Source: Sporosarcina sp. (GTDB taxonomy: Bacteria; Bacillota; Bacilli; Bacillales_A; Planococcaceae). From it: DNA of 64,000 bases. The translations under genes and the position numbers were made by a program. This document shows, piece by piece, positions 24,529-34,230 of this stretch (position 1 is its first letter; each line of letters starts with the position of its first letter). The stretch is taken from positions 1 through 64,000 of the forward strand of contig JARIDO010000020.1 in assembly GCA_029263895.1 (NCBI GenBank), written 5' to 3'. The notes beneath the pieces are model-generated. The model saw only the letters and a program-made list of their open reading frames with translations, was not told the DNA's origin and made no database searches.

Positions 24529-24573
24529 AAAACAAGAACCATTATTCTTTTTAGGAATAATGGTTCTTGTTTT
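24529..24573. terminator. Bidirectional terminator
   Basis: 19-bp inverted repeat (24529-24547 and 24555-24573) with A and T runs at its ends, serving the convergent 560-aa membrane gene and the GNAT gene. Confidence 0.92.
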
Positions 24574-24575
24574 AC

Positions 24576-25163
24576 TTACGAAGTTACTACAGCAAAAGGT
24601 TCTAAAATATTTTCTTTACGTGAAGTTTGGAAGACGAGAACTTTTTCTGTCGGTTCGTATTGATCGCCATAAAACGTCTCATCCTTATAAGTGTGAATCT
24701 CTTCGTAAGTCTGCTTCATTGCTTCGTATACACTTTCCTCATCTGCATCAGATGGTGACCAAAAGAGTATCTCCATTTCTGTTGGTTCTCCAGTAGCTAG
24801 TGATTTTCTGCAGTATCCAATGCGTCGTGCATGATGGAACTCTTCACGTGCATAAAACTTCAAGCGTTTTTCAGTGTCAGTGTCTTCATAATTGACGGGT
24901 TCAACTTCTAAAATAATGGGCTTACCCTTTTCTTTTAAGGAAGTAATAAGTTTTCGTCCAAGACCTGCACCACGAGACTCTGAAGAAACGAATAAATAAT
25001 CTACGAATACAAATGCTTCAGTTTCAACATACATTAGGACATGATGCGGACCGTCCTCTTTGTAATAGACATTCTTTTTATCATTTAAAAGTGCGTCCAT
25101 ATGCTCTTTGGATTTCATTTCTTCGATGGGGAAATACTCGCTTAACTTGTCATACCAATTCAT
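24576..25163 (-). CDS. GNAT-family N-acetyltransferase
   Basis: 195 aa. Core acetyl-CoA binding loop SSESRGAGLGRKL (motif A) follows the strand VFVDYLFV; the C-terminal half has EMEILFW. Acceptor substrate unknown. Start ATG 25163 with GGAGGAGAA just upstream. Transcribed divergently from ctsR; the shared upstream region has a palindrome at 25277-25294. Confidence 0.88.
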   Translation of the reverse strand: MNWYDKLSEYFPIEEMKSKEHMDALLNDKKNVYYKEDGPHHVLMYVETEAFVFVDYLFVSSESRGAGLGRKLITSLKEKGKPIILEVEPVNYEDTDTEKRLKFYAREEFHHARRIGYCRKSLATGEPTEMEILFWSPSDADEESVYEAMKQTYEEIHTYKDETFYGDQYEPTEKVLVFQTSRKENILEPFAVVTS

Positions 25164-25276
25164 TTAATAATTCTCCTCCGTCGGTATTGTGTACCTGGAG
25201 CTTTTTGTTGGGGGTGGAACGTGGTGAGGAAAAAAGAGGTCACAAAAAAATCCTCATTTACTTACATACCCTTTAT

Positions 25277-25294
25277 AAATGTTTCAAAACATTT
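25277..25294. promoter_or_regulatory. Palindrome in the GNAT-ctsR gap
   Basis: AAATGTTT-CA-AAACATTT, 8-bp arms, T-rich to its right. Could be an operator for the divergent GNAT gene or a leader hairpin. No recognised regulator. Confidence 0.4.
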
Positions 25295-25326
25295 TTTTGT
25301 GAATAGATTTACAAATTGCATTTTCT

Positions 25327-25356
25327 TTGCATCGTTAATGTTTAATCATGTACAAT
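25327..25356 (+). promoter_or_regulatory. Promoter of ctsR-mcsA-mcsB
   Basis: TTGCAT 25327-25332, 18-nt spacer, TACAAT 25351-25356. It is followed by the CtsR heptad repeat at the start site. Confidence 0.75.
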
Positions 25357-25358
25357 TA

Positions 25359-25375
25359 AGTCAAAGATAGTCAAA
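25359..25375 (+). promoter_or_regulatory. CtsR operator (ctsR operon)
   Basis: AGTCAAA-GAT-AGTCAAA, a direct heptad repeat with 3-nt spacer, the classic CtsR box, located immediately downstream of the -10. Confidence 0.95.
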
Positions 25376-25413
25376 GTCAACGGTTCGTCACCCGTCAAGA
25401 AAGAGGTGTAGAA

Positions 25414-25890
25414 GTGAGAAATATATCTGACATTATAGAAGGTTATTTGAAAGCGATAATCGAAGAAGAACAAAATAAACCAATAGAAATTAAACGAAAT
25501 GAAGTTGCTGAGAAATTCCAATGTGTTCCTTCGCAAATAAATTACGTTATAAAAACACGATTTACAGCAGAGCGAGGATACGCCGTCGAATCAAAACGTG
25601 GCGGTGGGGGTTACATACGGATTTTCCGTGTGCAAGCCAATTCGCGTAAAGAATTGATTGATCATATTTTAAATGGCATAGCCAATGGAGCGTCTTTTAC
25701 AATGGCTGAAGATGTTGTCTATAGATTAGAAGAAGAGGATGTCATTTCGCAACGTGAAGGCAGGTTAATTCTTGCTGCAGTTGATAGAACAACAATTCAT
25801 CAGCCGCTTCCAGAACGGGATGCAGTTCGAGCACGCATCTTACATGCAATGCTTGTCACTCTTGTTTACGAACAAATGGATGAACAATAA
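25414..25890 (+). CDS. ctsR: Transcriptional repressor CtsR
   Basis: 158 aa with the CtsR start NISDIIEGYLKAI, the winged-helix segment QINYVIKTRF and the Gly-rich wing KRGGGGYIRI that senses heat. Represses clp and class III heat-shock genes; McsB phosphorylation and ClpC remove it. GTG start at 25414 with AAGAGGTG upstream. It is preceded by its own operator, so it is autoregulated. Confidence 0.97.
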   Translation: MRNISDIIEGYLKAIIEEEQNKPIEIKRNEVAEKFQCVPSQINYVIKTRFTAERGYAVESKRGGGGYIRIFRVQANSRKELIDHILNGIANGASFTMAEDVVYRLEEEDVISQREGRLILAAVDRTTIHQPLPERDAVRARILHAMLVTLVYEQMDEQ

Positions 25891-25915
25891 CTTAACGAAT
25901 GTGAGGTGGCATATG

Positions 25916-26470
25916 ATGATATGTGAAAACTGTAAAGAGCGACCAGCTTCTGTTATTGTCACGCAAGAAACAGTTGATGGAAAGAAAGAGCGTCAACTAT
26001 GTGAGAAGTGTGCATTTAATATGCAGACGTTTCAATTTGATCCTAATCAGGAGCCACTTTCGATTCAACAATTTCTGTCACATTGGTTTAGTGGAATAGA
26101 CCCTAGTCCTGCGCAACAACAGGCGCGTGAAGAGCCATTTCAAACGCTTGAGTGTCCGTCGTGTGGATTAACATTCGCTAAGTTTCTAGATATAGGAAAG
26201 TTTGGTTGCGCTTCGTGTTATGACACATTCCACGAACGCCTCCCACATGTATTAAGAAAGTTGCATAATGGTCATTCTTTGCATACGGGGAAAATCCCTG
26301 TGTCATTTAACGAGTTATTTGCCGTGAAAAAGAAGGTTGAGGAATTACGATTGAAAATGCAAGAGGCTGTTGCTGATGAACGATTTGAAGAGGCTGCAAC
26401 CCTCCGAGATGAGGCAAATGCTTTAAAAGAGAGCTATGCCAATGGAGGAGGTGAACGCAATGTCGATTGA
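25916..26470 (+). CDS. mcsA: McsA, activator of arginine kinase McsB
   Basis: 184 aa. Four CxxC pairs (CENC, CEKC, CPSC, CASC) bind zinc; the C-terminal UVR-type motif (RFEEAATLRDEANALK) contacts partner proteins. ATG 25916 (MICENC, as in B. subtilis MICQEC) is preferred over 25913, from spacing to AGGTGG at 25903-25908. The gene overlaps mcsB by 11 bp. Confidence 0.95.
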   Translation: MICENCKERPASVIVTQETVDGKKERQLCEKCAFNMQTFQFDPNQEPLSIQQFLSHWFSGIDPSPAQQQAREEPFQTLECPSCGLTFAKFLDIGKFGCASCYDTFHERLPHVLRKLHNGHSLHTGKIPVSFNELFAVKKKVEELRLKMQEAVADERFEEAATLRDEANALKESYANGGGERNVD

Positions 26471-27548
26471 AAAATTCATGCGTGACGCAGTGACAGGTTG
26501 GATGGTTCCGTATGGAGAACAATCCGATATTGTAATGTCGACTAGAATAAGGCTAGCTCGAAATTTAACGGGCTATCATTTTCCGATTGCGTTTACAGAA
26601 AAAGATGCCATGGCTGTCGATCAAATTGTTTCAAGTGTATTGCTCGATTCAGATGATTGTCGTTATACCTACACTAAAATGTCTGACTTACCTTTACTTT
26701 CAAGACAAGTAATGGTCGAAAAACATCTCGTCAGTCCGCAGCTAATTGCACCTAATCGTCACGGGGCGGTTATCCTATCTGCTGACGAAACTGTCAGTGT
26801 GATGGTCAATGAAGAAGACCATATCCGAATTCAATGCATTTATCCCGGACTTCAACTTGAGGAAGCATATAAGCGGGCGGATCATGTAGATGATGCGCTA
26901 GAAAGTAATCTACCTTATGCGTTCGATGAAGACTTTGGCTATCTAACAAGTTGTCCTTCTAATACAGGAACAGGTATGCGAGCTTCTGTTATGATGCATT
27001 TGCCAGCATTAGCTATGACGAAACAAATCGATCGTATTATACCAGCCATTTCACGACTTGGCATGGTTGTACGTGGTAGCTATGGAGAGGGAAGCGAGGC
27101 GTCTGGGAATGTATTTCAAATCTCCAATCAGACGACACTTGGGAAAACAGAGAAAGAAATTCTTATTGACCTCGGTAATATTACCGCACGATTAATAGCA
27201 CACGAGCGTAAATCCCGTGAAATGTTAGTTGCTAAATCTAAAATTGTTCTCGAAAATCGGATCTATCGCTCGCTTGGAACGATAGCTTATGCAAGAATTC
27301 TTCCCACTAGTGAAGCGGCAAGATGTCTTTCAGATGTGCGTTTAGGAATTGACCTTGAAATTATTAACGATATTGAGATGTCGATTCTGAACGAATTAAT
27401 GATTTTCATGCAACCGGGCTTTTTGCAACAATTTGCTGACGCAGAGTTAACGCAGGAAGAAAGAGATATTTTTAGAGCTAAACTATTCCGTGAACGTCTG
27501 GAAGTAGAACTTAAAAACAGCTCTACAAAGCATGGAAAAGATGAATGA
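26460..27548 (+). CDS. mcsB: Protein arginine kinase McsB
   Basis: 362 aa, phosphagen-kinase fold. Key signature CPSNTGTGMRASV with the catalytic Cys region, plus STRIRLARNL near the N-terminus. Phosphorylates arginines on CtsR and on misfolded proteins, marking them for ClpCP. ATG 26460 with GGAGGAGGTGA 12 nt upstream, overlapping the end of mcsA. Usual length (~360 aa). Confidence 0.97.
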   Translation: MSIEKFMRDAVTGWMVPYGEQSDIVMSTRIRLARNLTGYHFPIAFTEKDAMAVDQIVSSVLLDSDDCRYTYTKMSDLPLLSRQVMVEKHLVSPQLIAPNRHGAVILSADETVSVMVNEEDHIRIQCIYPGLQLEEAYKRADHVDDALESNLPYAFDEDFGYLTSCPSNTGTGMRASVMMHLPALAMTKQIDRIIPAISRLGMVVRGSYGEGSEASGNVFQISNQTTLGKTEKEILIDLGNITARLIAHERKSREMLVAKSKIVLENRIYRSLGTIAYARILPTSEAARCLSDVRLGIDLEIINDIEMSILNELMIFMQPGFLQQFADAELTQEERDIFRAKLFRERLEVELKNSSTKHGKDE

Positions 27549-27557
27549 GCATCATTT

Positions 27558-27586
27558 TTGCGCGTTTTTCAAACTGTATGTATAAT
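27558..27586 (+). promoter_or_regulatory. Promoter of clpC
   Basis: TTGCGC 27558-27563, 17-nt spacer, TATAAT 27581-27586 with TG just before it. The start site falls in the CtsR operator. This gives clpC a promoter separate from ctsR-mcsAB. Confidence 0.75.
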
Positions 27587-27588
27587 TA

Positions 27589-27605
27589 GGTCAAAGATGG
27601 TCAAA
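27589..27605 (+). promoter_or_regulatory. CtsR operator (clpC)
   Basis: GGTCAAA-GAT-GGTCAAA, a perfect CtsR consensus. It is followed by a ~150-nt leader before clpC containing a stem (CTACTC...GAGTAG, 27677-27710 region). Confidence 0.96.
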
Positions 27606-27759
27606 TTCAATATATAAATTAAAGGAGTTTCATTCTATTTAATGGAATAGGATTATAAACAAGCTTCTAAAGTTCTCTACTCAAAATGATGATGTTTTAG
27701 GAGTAGTGTAGCGTATTTAGGGAAATGGATTATATATAGATAGAAGGAGAGGACTGAAT

Positions 27760-30216
27760 ATGATGTTCAATCGATTTACACAGCGTGCTCAAAAAGTGTT
27801 ACAACTTGCACAAGAAGAGGCAATTCGTATGAAACACGAGTCAATTGGAACGGAACATATCTTATTAGGACTAATTCGTGAAGGTGGCGGCATTGCCGCA
27901 AAAGCACTTGAAGCGATAGATGTTAGTTTTGAAACGATTGAACAAGGCGTTGAAAGTCTTGTAGGTGCTGGGACGAAAGAAGTTGGACCAATTGTCCATT
28001 ACACACCACGTGCGAAAAAAGTAATTGAACTTTCGGTGGATGAATCACGTAAACTTGGCCACTCATATATAGGTACAGAACATATCCTTCTTGCTTTAAT
28101 TCGAGAAGGAGAAGGAATTGCAGCGAGAGTGTTAAATAATGCGGGTGTAAGTCTCAATAAAGCTCGTCAACAAGTACTGCAACTCTTAGGCAGTAACGAC
28201 AACTCGAATGTAGGGCAAAACGGTACAGCTTCGGCATCAACGCCAACTTTAGATAGTCTGGCGCGTGATTTAACTGAAGTTGCACGTGAAGGGTCACTAG
28301 ATCCTGTTATTGGACGTAGCAAAGAGATAACGCGTGTGATTGAAGTGCTGGCACGTAGAACGAAAAACAACCCTGTGCTAATTGGGGAACCTGGTGTTGG
28401 TAAAACAGCTATTGCGGAAGGGTTAGCACTTCAAGTTGTGAACAATGAAGTACCTGAAATTCTTCGTGATAAGCGAGTGATGACGCTAGATATGGGAACC
28501 GTTGTAGCGGGCACGAAGTATCGCGGAGAATTTGAAGATCGAATGAAAAAGGTAATGGAAGAAATTCGTCAAGCAGGAAATATTATTTTATTCATTGATG
28601 AACTTCATACGTTGATTGGAGCGGGTGGAGCAGAAGGAGCGATTGATGCGTCGAATATACTTAAGCCGTCACTTGCACGTGGAGAGCTTCAGTGTATTGG
28701 TGCAACAACACTTGATGAGTATCGTAAATACATTGAAAAAGATGCTGCATTAGAACGTCGCTTCCAACCTATCCAAGTAGATGAACCAACTGTCGAAGAA
28801 ACAGTGCAAATCATTTATGGTCTTCGTGATCGTTATGAAGCTCACCACCGTGTAAAAATTACAGATGAAGCCGTTGAAGCAGCGGCGAAAATGTCGAACC
28901 GCTATATATCAGATCGCTTCCTTCCGGACAAAGCGATTGACTTAATAGATGAAGCGGGTTCTAAAGTGAGGTTGCGTTCTTATACAACACCACCTAATTT
29001 AAAAGAACTTGAATTAAAACTCGAAGCAATTCGTTCTGAAAAGAATGCGGCTGTTCAGAGTCAAGAGTTTGAAAAAGCTGCATCATTCCGCGATAAAGAG
29101 CAGAAGATGAAAGAAGAACTAGAAAAGACAAAAACAGCATGGAAAGAAAAACAAGGGCAAAAAGAATCGTCAGTTACTGTAAATGATATTGCAGAGGTTG
29201 TTGCAATGTGGACTGGAGTTCCAGTATCTAAAATTGCAGAAACAGAATCTGCGAAGTTGCTTAATATGGAAGAAATGCTTCATGAACGCGTCATCGGACA
29301 GGGGGAAGCGGTAACGGCTATTTCCCGGGCAATAAGACGTGCCCGTGCTGGGTTGAAAGATCCAAAACGACCAATCGGTTCATTTATATTCCTCGGGCCT
29401 ACTGGTGTAGGTAAAACAGAACTAGCTCGAGCGCTTGCTGAAACGATGTTTGGTGACGAGGATGCAATGATTCGTGTTGACATGTCAGAGTACATGGAGA
29501 AACACTCAACATCTAGACTTGTTGGGTCGCCTCCGGGTTATGTAGGTTATGACGAAGGTGGTCAACTTACAGAGAAAGTACGTCGGAAACCTTATTCAGT
29601 AGTATTATTAGATGAGATTGAAAAAGCGCATCCGGATGTCTTTAACATTCTTCTTCAAGTATTAGAGGACGGAAGACTAACGGATTCCAAAGGTCGTACA
29701 GTCGATTTTCGAAATACGGTACTGATTATGACTTCAAATGTTGGTGCTCAAACATTGAAACAAAATCGTTATGTAGGCTTTAATTTGAATGACTCGGGAC
29801 AGGATTATGAAAAAATGAAGTCAACAATGCTAGAAGAGTTGAAGAAAGTATTCCGACCAGAGTTTTTAAACCGAGTAGATGAAATGATTGTCTTCCACTC
29901 TTTAGAAAAAGAGCATTTAGGTGAAATCGTCACTTTGATGTCCAATGAATTGACAAAACGCCTACAAGAGCAAGAGATTGAACTCACTCTTACAGATGAA
30001 GCTAAACAAAAAATTGTTGAAGAGGGCTATGATCCTGAATATGGTGCCCGTCCGTTACGTCGAGCACTTCAAAAACATGTAGAAGACAGACTATCGGAAG
30101 AGTTGTTAAAAGGTGAAGTATTAACAGGTGGAAAAGTAATTATAGACGTAGATAACGATGAATTTGTTGTAAAAAAAGGTAGGAAGACTAGACGTAAAAC
30201 AGTTACAGAAAAGTAA
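27760..30216 (+). CDS. clpC: AAA+ unfoldase ClpC
   Basis: 818 aa. N-terminal double Clp-N repeat (~1-145, GTEHILLGL twice), AAA-1 with Walker [10 protein letters not shown] (~209), the middle UVR/coiled-coil domain (~415-465), AAA-2 with GPTGVGKTE (~547) and the Clp D2 C-terminus. Adaptor-dependent unfoldase feeding ClpP. Start MMFNRFT matches Bacillus ClpC. AGGAGAGG at about 27743-27750. Own CtsR-controlled promoter; radA follows. Confidence 0.98.
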   Translation: MMFNRFTQRAQKVLQLAQEEAIRMKHESIGTEHILLGLIREGGGIAAKALEAIDVSFETIEQGVESLVGAGTKEVGPIVHYTPRAKKVIELSVDESRKLGHSYIGTEHILLALIREGEGIAARVLNNAGVSLNKARQQVLQLLGSNDNSNVGQNGTASASTPTLDSLARDLTEVAREGSLDPVIGRSKEITRVIEVLARRTKNNPVLIGEPGVGKTAIAEGLALQVVNNEVPEILRDKRVMTLDMGTVVAGTKYRGEFEDRMKKVMEEIRQAGNIILFIDELHTLIGAGGAEGAIDASNILKPSLARGELQCIGATTLDEYRKYIEKDAALERRFQPIQVDEPTVEETVQIIYGLRDRYEAHHRVKITDEAVEAAAKMSNRYISDRFLPDKAIDLIDEAGSKVRLRSYTTPPNLKELELKLEAIRSEKNAAVQSQEFEKAASFRDKEQKMKEELEKTKTAWKEKQGQKESSVTVNDIAEVVAMWTGVPVSKIAETESAKLLNMEEMLHERVIGQGEAVTAISRAIRRARAGLKDPKRPIGSFIFLGPTGVGKTELARALAETMFGDEDAMIRVDMSEYMEKHSTSRLVGSPPGYVGYDEGGQLTEKVRRKPYSVVLLDEIEKAHPDVFNILLQVLEDGRLTDSKGRTVDFRNTVLIMTSNVGAQTLKQNRYVGFNLNDSGQDYEKMKSTMLEELKKVFRPEFLNRVDEMIVFHSLEKEHLGEIVTLMSNELTKRLQEQEIELTLTDEAKQKIVEEGYDPEYGARPLRRALQKHVEDRLSEELLKGEVLTGGKVIIDVDNDEFVVKKGRKTRRKTVTEK

Positions 30217-30292
30217 ATGATAAGAACTGGATAGTTATTTCACTGACTAGTAATCGGTGGGATGACTGTCCTTTTACTCTATGGAGGTCTAA

Positions 30293-31669
30293 ATGGCAAA
30301 AAGAAAAACGAAGTTCATGTGTAAGTCTTGTGGCTATGAATCTCCTAAGTGGATGGGTCGATGCCCGGGGTGCGGAGAATGGAATACGATGGATGAGGAA
30401 GTCGAAGTTGTCGTCCAAAAAGGTCCACGCGGTGCGTTCCAACATACAGATAATGTCCGCCAAAAAGCAATGCCAATCAGTGCAATTGAAACAATGGAGG
30501 AGCCACGAATTGGTACAGATTTAGATGAGTTAAATCGTGTACTTGGTGGTGGGATTGTGCCGGGATCGCTTGTTTTAATTGGTGGAGATCCAGGGATTGG
30601 TAAGTCGACGTTATTGTTACAAGTGTCCGCCTTACTAGCGAATAAAGGACTGCGGGTATTATATATATCGGGAGAAGAGTCCATCAGGCAAACGAAACTT
30701 CGTGCTGAAAGATTAGGTGTAGCTTCTGACGAATTATATATTTACGCGGAAACGGATTTATCTCAAATTCATGAAACGATTGCTGATGTTGAGCCGCAAT
30801 TCGTCATTGTAGACTCAATCCAAACAGTGCATCATCCAGAAGTAGCTTCGGCTCCTGGGAGTGTGTCGCAAGTTAGAGAATGTACAGCTGAACTAATGCG
30901 CATCGCTAAGACAAAAAATATCGCGATTTTCCTTGTAGGTCATGTTACGAAAGATGGTCAAATTGCAGGACCGAGATTGTTGGAACATATGGTAGACACA
31001 GTTCTTTACTTTGAAGGAGAGCGCCACCATACGTACCGAATTTTACGTAGCGTGAAAAATCGTTTTGGATCGACGAATGAAATTGCGATTTTTGAAATGC
31101 TGCAAGCGGGTTTAAAAGAAGTGTTAAATCCATCAGAATTATTTTTACAAGAACGCTCTAAAGGTGGTGCAGGTTCGACTGTTGTTGCTTCAATGGAAGG
31201 GACAAGGCCGATTCTAGTTGAAATACAAGCGCTTGTCACTCCTTCTAGCTTTAACTATCCTAAGCGCATGGCAACGGGTATCGATCAAAATAGAGTGTCT
31301 TTATTAATGGCTGTATTAGAGAAACGGATGGGCATGTTGTTGCAGGCCCAAGATGCCTACATCAAAGTGGCGGGCGGCGTTAAACTAGACGAGCCAGCAA
31401 TTGATCTTGCTGTTTTAATGAGTATTGTTTCTAGCTATAAAGACGTGGCTGCGGGCTTGTCCGATTGCTTCATTGGAGAAGTAGGTTTAACGGGGGAAGT
31501 TCGTCGCGTATCTCGTATAGAACAACGCGTTGGAGAAGCTTCCAAACTAGGTTTTGAACGAGCTATTATACCGTCATCTAATCTAGGCGGATGGGAATAT
31601 CCGAAAGGGATAAAGGTAATAGGTGTAGAAACTGTTAGTGACGCACTGAAAATTTCTTTTTCGAATTGA
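30293..31669 (+). CDS. radA: DNA repair protein RadA/Sms
   Basis: 458 aa. N-terminal zinc finger [18 protein letters not shown], RecA-like ATPase with Walker [11 protein letters not shown], the RadA-specific motif KNRFGSTNE, and a C-terminal Lon-like domain. Processes recombination intermediates as a branch-migration helicase. GGAGGTC at 30281-30287. In most Bacillus genomes disA follows; here a terminator and then yacL follow instead. Confidence 0.97.
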   Translation: MAKRKTKFMCKSCGYESPKWMGRCPGCGEWNTMDEEVEVVVQKGPRGAFQHTDNVRQKAMPISAIETMEEPRIGTDLDELNRVLGGGIVPGSLVLIGGDPGIGKSTLLLQVSALLANKGLRVLYISGEESIRQTKLRAERLGVASDELYIYAETDLSQIHETIADVEPQFVIVDSIQTVHHPEVASAPGSVSQVRECTAELMRIAKTKNIAIFLVGHVTKDGQIAGPRLLEHMVDTVLYFEGERHHTYRILRSVKNRFGSTNEIAIFEMLQAGLKEVLNPSELFLQERSKGGAGSTVVASMEGTRPILVEIQALVTPSSFNYPKRMATGIDQNRVSLLMAVLEKRMGMLLQAQDAYIKVAGGVKLDEPAIDLAVLMSIVSSYKDVAAGLSDCFIGEVGLTGEVRRVSRIEQRVGEASKLGFERAIIPSSNLGGWEYPKGIKVIGVETVSDALKISFSN

Positions 31670-31676
31670 AAAGATG

Positions 31677-31706
31677 AAGGACTGCCAGTTTGGTAGTCTT
31701 TTTTAT
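31677..31706 (+). terminator. Terminator after radA
   Basis: AAGGACTGCC, loop AGTT, TGGTAGTCTT, then TTTT. Ten-bp stem containing one G-U pair; separates radA from yacL. Confidence 0.82.
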
Positions 31707-31855
31707 ATAATGACTACATGTTTTTTGTTGAAAAAAGGAACTTCTAAGTGTCTGTCGAAGTCCTATCAGTTGAGATATTTAACAATGCTTAATGCTTTTG
31801 AAGGTGTTTTTTATAAGATATGTGTATAATTATATCAACTAAGGAGGTGGTTCAT

Positions 31856-32956
31856 ATGTTGAAAAGAGTCGTTCAATTTGCATTTATGATTACTGGAGGT
31901 ACACTCGGCGTTTTATTCTTACCGCATTTATTCGTATTATTTTCTTTTACTTCTAAGCCGATGGTTAATAACCCATATGTGTCCGCGATTTTGGGTGTTG
32001 CATTACTGTTTCTAATCAGTCTTTTTCTAGCGGGGCCAACAGTTAATTTCATTAAATGGATGGAAGAACGTTTGTTGAAGGCGCCGATTTTTGATTTGCT
32101 TTTCGGAACGATTGGACTAATGATTGGTTTGAGTGTTGCTTTTCTTGGAAGTTTTGGACTAAGTGGAATACGTATTCCTGTCATTACTTCTGTAATACCG
32201 ATTTTACTATCAATTCTACTTGGTTATTTAGGTTTCCAAGTAGGTTTCAAAAAAAGAGAAGAATTTATTAATGCGTTATTTTCAGTTAGAAATACTGGGC
32301 TTAAGAAAAAAGAAAGTGATTCAACGAAACCGGTAAATGAATCTTTTTATAAGATTTTGGATACAAGTGTTATTATCGATGGTCGAATTGCTGACATTTC
32401 AGAAACCGGTTTTCTGGAAGGTGTACTCGTTGTACCTCAATTTGTACTTACGGAGTTACAACACATTGCGGATTCTTCGGATTCACTGAAACGTACGAAA
32501 GGTAGACGAGGTCTAGACGTTCTTAAGCGCATGCAAACGGATGTAGGTCCAAATATCTTGATTACAGATGAAGATTTTGGCGATGTTATGGAAGTTGATT
32601 TAAAACTTGTTAAACTCGCAAAGAGTAAAGGTGGACTAGTTGTTACAAATGATTTTAATTTGAACAAAGTTGCGGATTTACATGGTGTCTCTGTATTAAA
32701 TATTAACGACTTAGCAAATGCAGTGAAACCGGTTGTCATTCCGGGGGAAGAGATGCATGTCGTCGTTATCAAGGACGGCAAAGAACATAATCAGGGCGTA
32801 GCTTATTTAGATGACGGTACAATGATTGTTGTAGAGGAAGGGAAATTCCACATTGGTACGCCAATCGACGTCGTTGTAACAAGTGTTTTACAAACTTCTG
32901 CGGGTAGAATGATATTCGCTAAACCTAAAAATGGTAGACCTGCAAAGATTGATTAA
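31856..32956 (+). CDS. yacL: PIN/TRAM-domain membrane protein YacL
   Basis: 366 aa. Four membrane segments in the first ~130 residues, then a PIN-like nuclease domain (KILDTSVIIDGRIADI, VVTNDFNLNKVA) and a C-terminal TRAM domain (VVVTSVLQTSAGRM). PIN acidic residues appear conserved; the exact RNA target is not established. ATG 31856 behind AAGGAGGTGG at 31841-31850. A TATAAT at 31825-31830 with TG motif may be its promoter, but no good -35 is seen. Confidence 0.93.
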   Translation: MLKRVVQFAFMITGGTLGVLFLPHLFVLFSFTSKPMVNNPYVSAILGVALLFLISLFLAGPTVNFIKWMEERLLKAPIFDLLFGTIGLMIGLSVAFLGSFGLSGIRIPVITSVIPILLSILLGYLGFQVGFKKREEFINALFSVRNTGLKKKESDSTKPVNESFYKILDTSVIIDGRIADISETGFLEGVLVVPQFVLTELQHIADSSDSLKRTKGRRGLDVLKRMQTDVGPNILITDEDFGDVMEVDLKLVKLAKSKGGLVVTNDFNLNKVADLHGVSVLNINDLANAVKPVVIPGEEMHVVVIKDGKEHNQGVAYLDDGTMIVVEEGKFHIGTPIDVVVTSVLQTSAGRMIFAKPKNGRPAKID

Positions 32957-32993
32957 ACCGTTTGAATGTCATAAAAGATAGGGAAGAATAAAT

Positions 32994-33674
32994 GTGGATT
33001 ATACTGTGATGATACCAGCAGCTGGAAGTGGACAACGGATGGGTGCTGGCTATAATAAGTTATTTTTAGAATTAGAGGGGAAACCTATTCTAATACACAC
33101 GCTGGATGTGTTTGAACAGGATCCGAATTGTGTGGGCATGATTATTGCTGTCAAAGAAGTTGAACGTCTACAGATTGTGGAAATGCTTGAACGTTTTAGT
33201 ATAACGAAAGTACAAGCATTAGTTGAAGGCGGAAGCGAACGCCAATACAGTGTTGTGTCTTGTATATCGGCATATGATTCAGAAGGCATTGTCCTTGTTC
33301 ATGATGCTGCAAGACCTTTCATTCATCGACAAACGATCAATGAACTCGTGAAGTCCGCGAATGCGAATGGTGCAGCTGTGGCGGGTGTGAAATCGAAGGA
33401 TACGATGAAACTTGTTGCTAATGGTACGATTAAAGAAACTGTGGATAGAGAAAAGTTATGGGTGATTCAAACTCCTCAAGCTTTTCGTTATGAAATACTA
33501 AAGGATGCCGCTATGAAAGCTCAACTAGACGGCTTTTTTGGTACAGATGAATCGATGTTAGTAGAACGCTTAGGTCTACCAGTTAAAATGGTCGAAAGCA
33601 CTTATGATAACGTTAAAATGACTACCCAAGAAGATCTTGTTTTTGGTGAAATTTTATTACGTAGAAGACGATAG
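32994..33674 (+). CDS. ispD: 2-C-methyl-D-erythritol 4-phosphate cytidylyltransferase
   Basis: 226 aa. CTP-binding loop [13 protein letters not shown], plus [10 protein letters not shown] and TPQAF typical of IspD. Third step of the MEP isoprenoid pathway. GTG 32994 is preceded by AGGGAAG; an out-of-frame ATG overlaps it at 32992 and reaches a stop within a few codons. Ends 10 bp before ispF, the next but one pathway enzyme. Confidence 0.95.
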   Translation: MDYTVMIPAAGSGQRMGAGYNKLFLELEGKPILIHTLDVFEQDPNCVGMIIAVKEVERLQIVEMLERFSITKVQALVEGGSERQYSVVSCISAYDSEGIVLVHDAARPFIHRQTINELVKSANANGAAVAGVKSKDTMKLVANGTIKETVDREKLWVIQTPQAFRYEILKDAAMKAQLDGFFGTDESMLVERLGLPVKMVESTYDNVKMTTQEDLVFGEILLRRRR

Positions 33675-33684
33675 GAGAATGAAA

Positions 33685-34161
33685 ATGATACGAGTTGGAC
33701 AAGGATTTGATGTGCATGAATTTGCACAAGGACGTCCATTAATTTTAGGTGGAGTAACGATTCCGCATACGAAAGGGTTAATTGGTCATTCGGACGCAGA
33801 CGTGCTATTGCATACTGTGACGGATGCTGCTTTAGGTGCAATTGGAGAAGGAGACATTGGACGCCACTTCCCAGATACAGATGTTGCTTTTAAAGATGCT
33901 GATTCCGCAAAGTTGTTAGAAAAAGTTTGGTCAATCGTTGAAGAAAAAGGTTATCAACTTGGCAATATTGATTGTACAATTATTGCTCAAAAACCAAAGA
34001 TGCAACCGTACATTCCGGAAATTCAAGCACGTATTGCCACACTACTGAAGTCTGAAATTTCACGAGTTAACGTTAAAGCAACTACAACCGAGAAGTTGGG
34101 TTTTACAGGACGTGAAGAGGGAATCGCATCAATGGCGACAATCTTACTTATAAAGGCTTGA
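33685..34161 (+). CDS. ispF: 2-C-methyl-D-erythritol 2,4-cyclodiphosphate synthase
   Basis: 158 aa. Metal site DVHEF and HSDADVLLH, plus [11 protein letters not shown] at the C-terminus; standard size. MEP pathway cyclase, active as a homotrimer. ATG 33685 fits the AGGAG site at 33673-33677 better than ATG 33679. Confidence 0.96.
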   Translation: MIRVGQGFDVHEFAQGRPLILGGVTIPHTKGLIGHSDADVLLHTVTDAALGAIGEGDIGRHFPDTDVAFKDADSAKLLEKVWSIVEEKGYQLGNIDCTIIAQKPKMQPYIPEIQARIATLLKSEISRVNVKATTTEKLGFTGREEGIASMATILLIKA

Positions 34162-34230
34162 ACTCTTTCAAACAGTGTATGCGAGTGGTAAAATAACAAA
34201 GAAGAAATTTTAGAACGGAGATGTACCCCA

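Noticed and set aside
30203-30463. Minus-strand open frames over clpC/radA, rpoB and the ribosomal genes
   Set aside because: They are shadows of strongly coding plus-strand genes; no ribosome binding site or conserved protein features.
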